Source: Candidatus Aenigmatarchaeota archaeon (lineage in GTDB: Archaea; Aenigmatarchaeota; Aenigmatarchaeia; PWEA01). Taken from it: DNA of 6,295 nt. The stretch is from positions 1 through 6,295 of the forward strand of contig PUKU01000018.1 of assembly GCA_003550625.1 (NCBI GenBank), written 5' to 3'. Below, in pieces: positions 5,522 to 6,295 of this stretch. The stretch's first letter is position 1, and the number at the start of each line of letters is the position of its first letter. A model generated the notes under the pieces. It saw nothing but the letters and a program-made list of their open reading frames with translations. It did not search any database and had not been told where the DNA came from. The position numbers were made by a program, and so were the translations under genes.

Positions 5522-6295
5522 TTACAGGGTTGTTATCTCCGGTTTTTCACCTACTATTACTGTGTGTTCTGACTGGGCTATATCCCCGTAGTCCGCTTCT
5601 TTCAGTACAAAATATTTATGGAGACCGTTTCTCTTTACAAGTTGATCAAGAGCCATGTTTAGCCTCAACCTGGAGACCTTATCAGAAAGCCACCTTTTTG
5701 CGAAGGGAAGTCCATCGAAATCATTTTTCGCTATCCTGAGAATTTTCCTTCCTTCCCTCGAACGAACGGCAACATCATCATTGTACTTCAGTATCATTGC
5801 CCTGTTTGAGTCCCTGACCCTCCCTGCACCGTCCGTTACAAAAGGTTCCAGAGCAAAGACATCACCTTCCTTTAGTTTGTAGTCTATGTCTGTTCTTACG
5901 TTAGGGAAGGATAGTTTAGCATGTAGGTTGTACCTCTCGAGGCCATGCCCTGTTAAGTTTCTTATTGGATTGTAACCATGGCTTTTTATCGTTTCTTCTA
6001 TCTTTGCGGAGATATCACTTACCTTCGTTCCTGGCTTCATCATTTTTATTGCTACCGCAAGGCTTTTTTTCGATGCTTCTATTATGCCATCCTTGTCTGT
6101 GTTTACTGGGACCGTTGTGGCAGTATCACCTATAAATCCATCTACATGCACACCCACGTCCAGCTTTACGAGACCGTCCTCGATCTCCCTTTCCTCGTTT
6201 ATGCCGGCAGTGTCGTGGGCACCTATGCTGTTGATAGATAAATTTACAGGGAACGCAGGCTTGCCACCGAGATCCCTTATCTTATTTTCTGTTCC
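5522..6295 (-). CDS. map: Methionine aminopeptidase, type II (N-terminus beyond right edge)
   Basis: Removes the initiator methionine from new proteins co-translationally, as a two-metal cytosolic enzyme. The last 257 residues are present. The frame stays open to 6295, so the GTG at 6157 is internal and not a start. Counting from the edge, metal ligands are Asp46 and Asp57 (LDVGVHVDGFIGDTA), His117 (TGHGLERY), Glu150 (FALEPF) and Glu243 (AQSEHTVIV). The active-site His27 and second His125 (YNLHA) are also present. The insert of about 60 residues between GRV and AQSEH (160-239) is the winged-helix subdomain that marks type II enzymes. The His27 loop reads GAHDTAGIN where the family usually has AAHYTP, and LHAK replaces LHAG. 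The stop codon is two bases from the stop of the convergent helicase gene. Confidence 0.95.
   Translation of the reverse strand, partial: GTENKIRDLGGKPAFPVNLSINSIGAHDTAGINEEREIEDGLVKLDVGVHVDGFIGDTATTVPVNTDKDGIIEASKKSLAVAIKMMKPGTKVSDISAKIEETIKSHGYNPIRNLTGHGLERYNLHAKLSFPNVRTDIDYKLKEGDVFALEPFVTDGAGRVRDSNRAMILKYNDDVAVRSREGRKILRIAKNDFDGLPFAKRWLSDKVSRLRLNMALDQLVKRNGLHKYFVLKEADYGDIAQSEHTVIVGEKPEITTL

Noticed and set aside
6155..6157. GTG at 6157 as the start of methionine aminopeptidase
   Set aside because: The frame continues upstream to the window edge and encodes the conserved FPVNLSIN, the active-site His and the first metal-binding Asp.

Overview
This window looks archaeal. Every recognisable protein is of archaeal type: an archaeal S-adenosylmethionine synthetase, a type II methionine aminopeptidase, a long Lhr helicase with a C-terminal zinc site, and a small PRC-barrel protein. 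There are TATA-like boxes upstream of genes, both leaderless-looking and Shine-Dalgarno starts, and a tRNA gene carrying a bulge-helix-bulge intron. Codon use is AGG/AGA- and ATA-rich. I cannot name the lineage. A euryarchaeal or DPANN-type archaeon is an inference only.

Layout: (1) 1-550, minus strand: N-terminal 183 codons of serine hydroxymethyltransferase (glyA), running off the left edge. (2) 647-781, minus strand: tRNA-Ser(GCU) interrupted in its T-loop by a 48-nt intron, with an encoded CCA end. (3) 915-1286, plus strand: a 123-residue PRC-barrel protein with an acidic tail, divergent from the tRNA. (4) 1287-1413: a convergent intergenic gap that can fold as a three-stem RNA on the plus strand. 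(5) 1414-2601, minus strand: complete S-adenosylmethionine synthetase. (6) 2602-2732: a divergent promoter region. (7) 2733-5519, plus strand: complete Lhr-type superfamily 2 helicase of 928 residues. (8) 5522-6295, minus strand: C-terminal 257 residues of methionine aminopeptidase, convergent with the helicase at 2-bp spacing and running off the right edge. No stretch over 300 bases lacks a gene.

The genes are mostly single transcription units in alternating orientation rather than an operon. SHMT and S-adenosylmethionine synthetase both belong to one-carbon/methyl metabolism, and the tRNA and aminopeptidase to translation and protein maturation. The helicase is probably a nucleic-acid repair or RNA-processing enzyme, and the PRC-barrel protein may act in cell division. 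This is mainly a housekeeping region. The most notable observations are the T-loop tRNA intron with a complete canonical splice motif, the folded intergenic RNA candidate, and the acidic-tailed PRC-barrel protein. I see no mobile element, CRISPR array or defence system.
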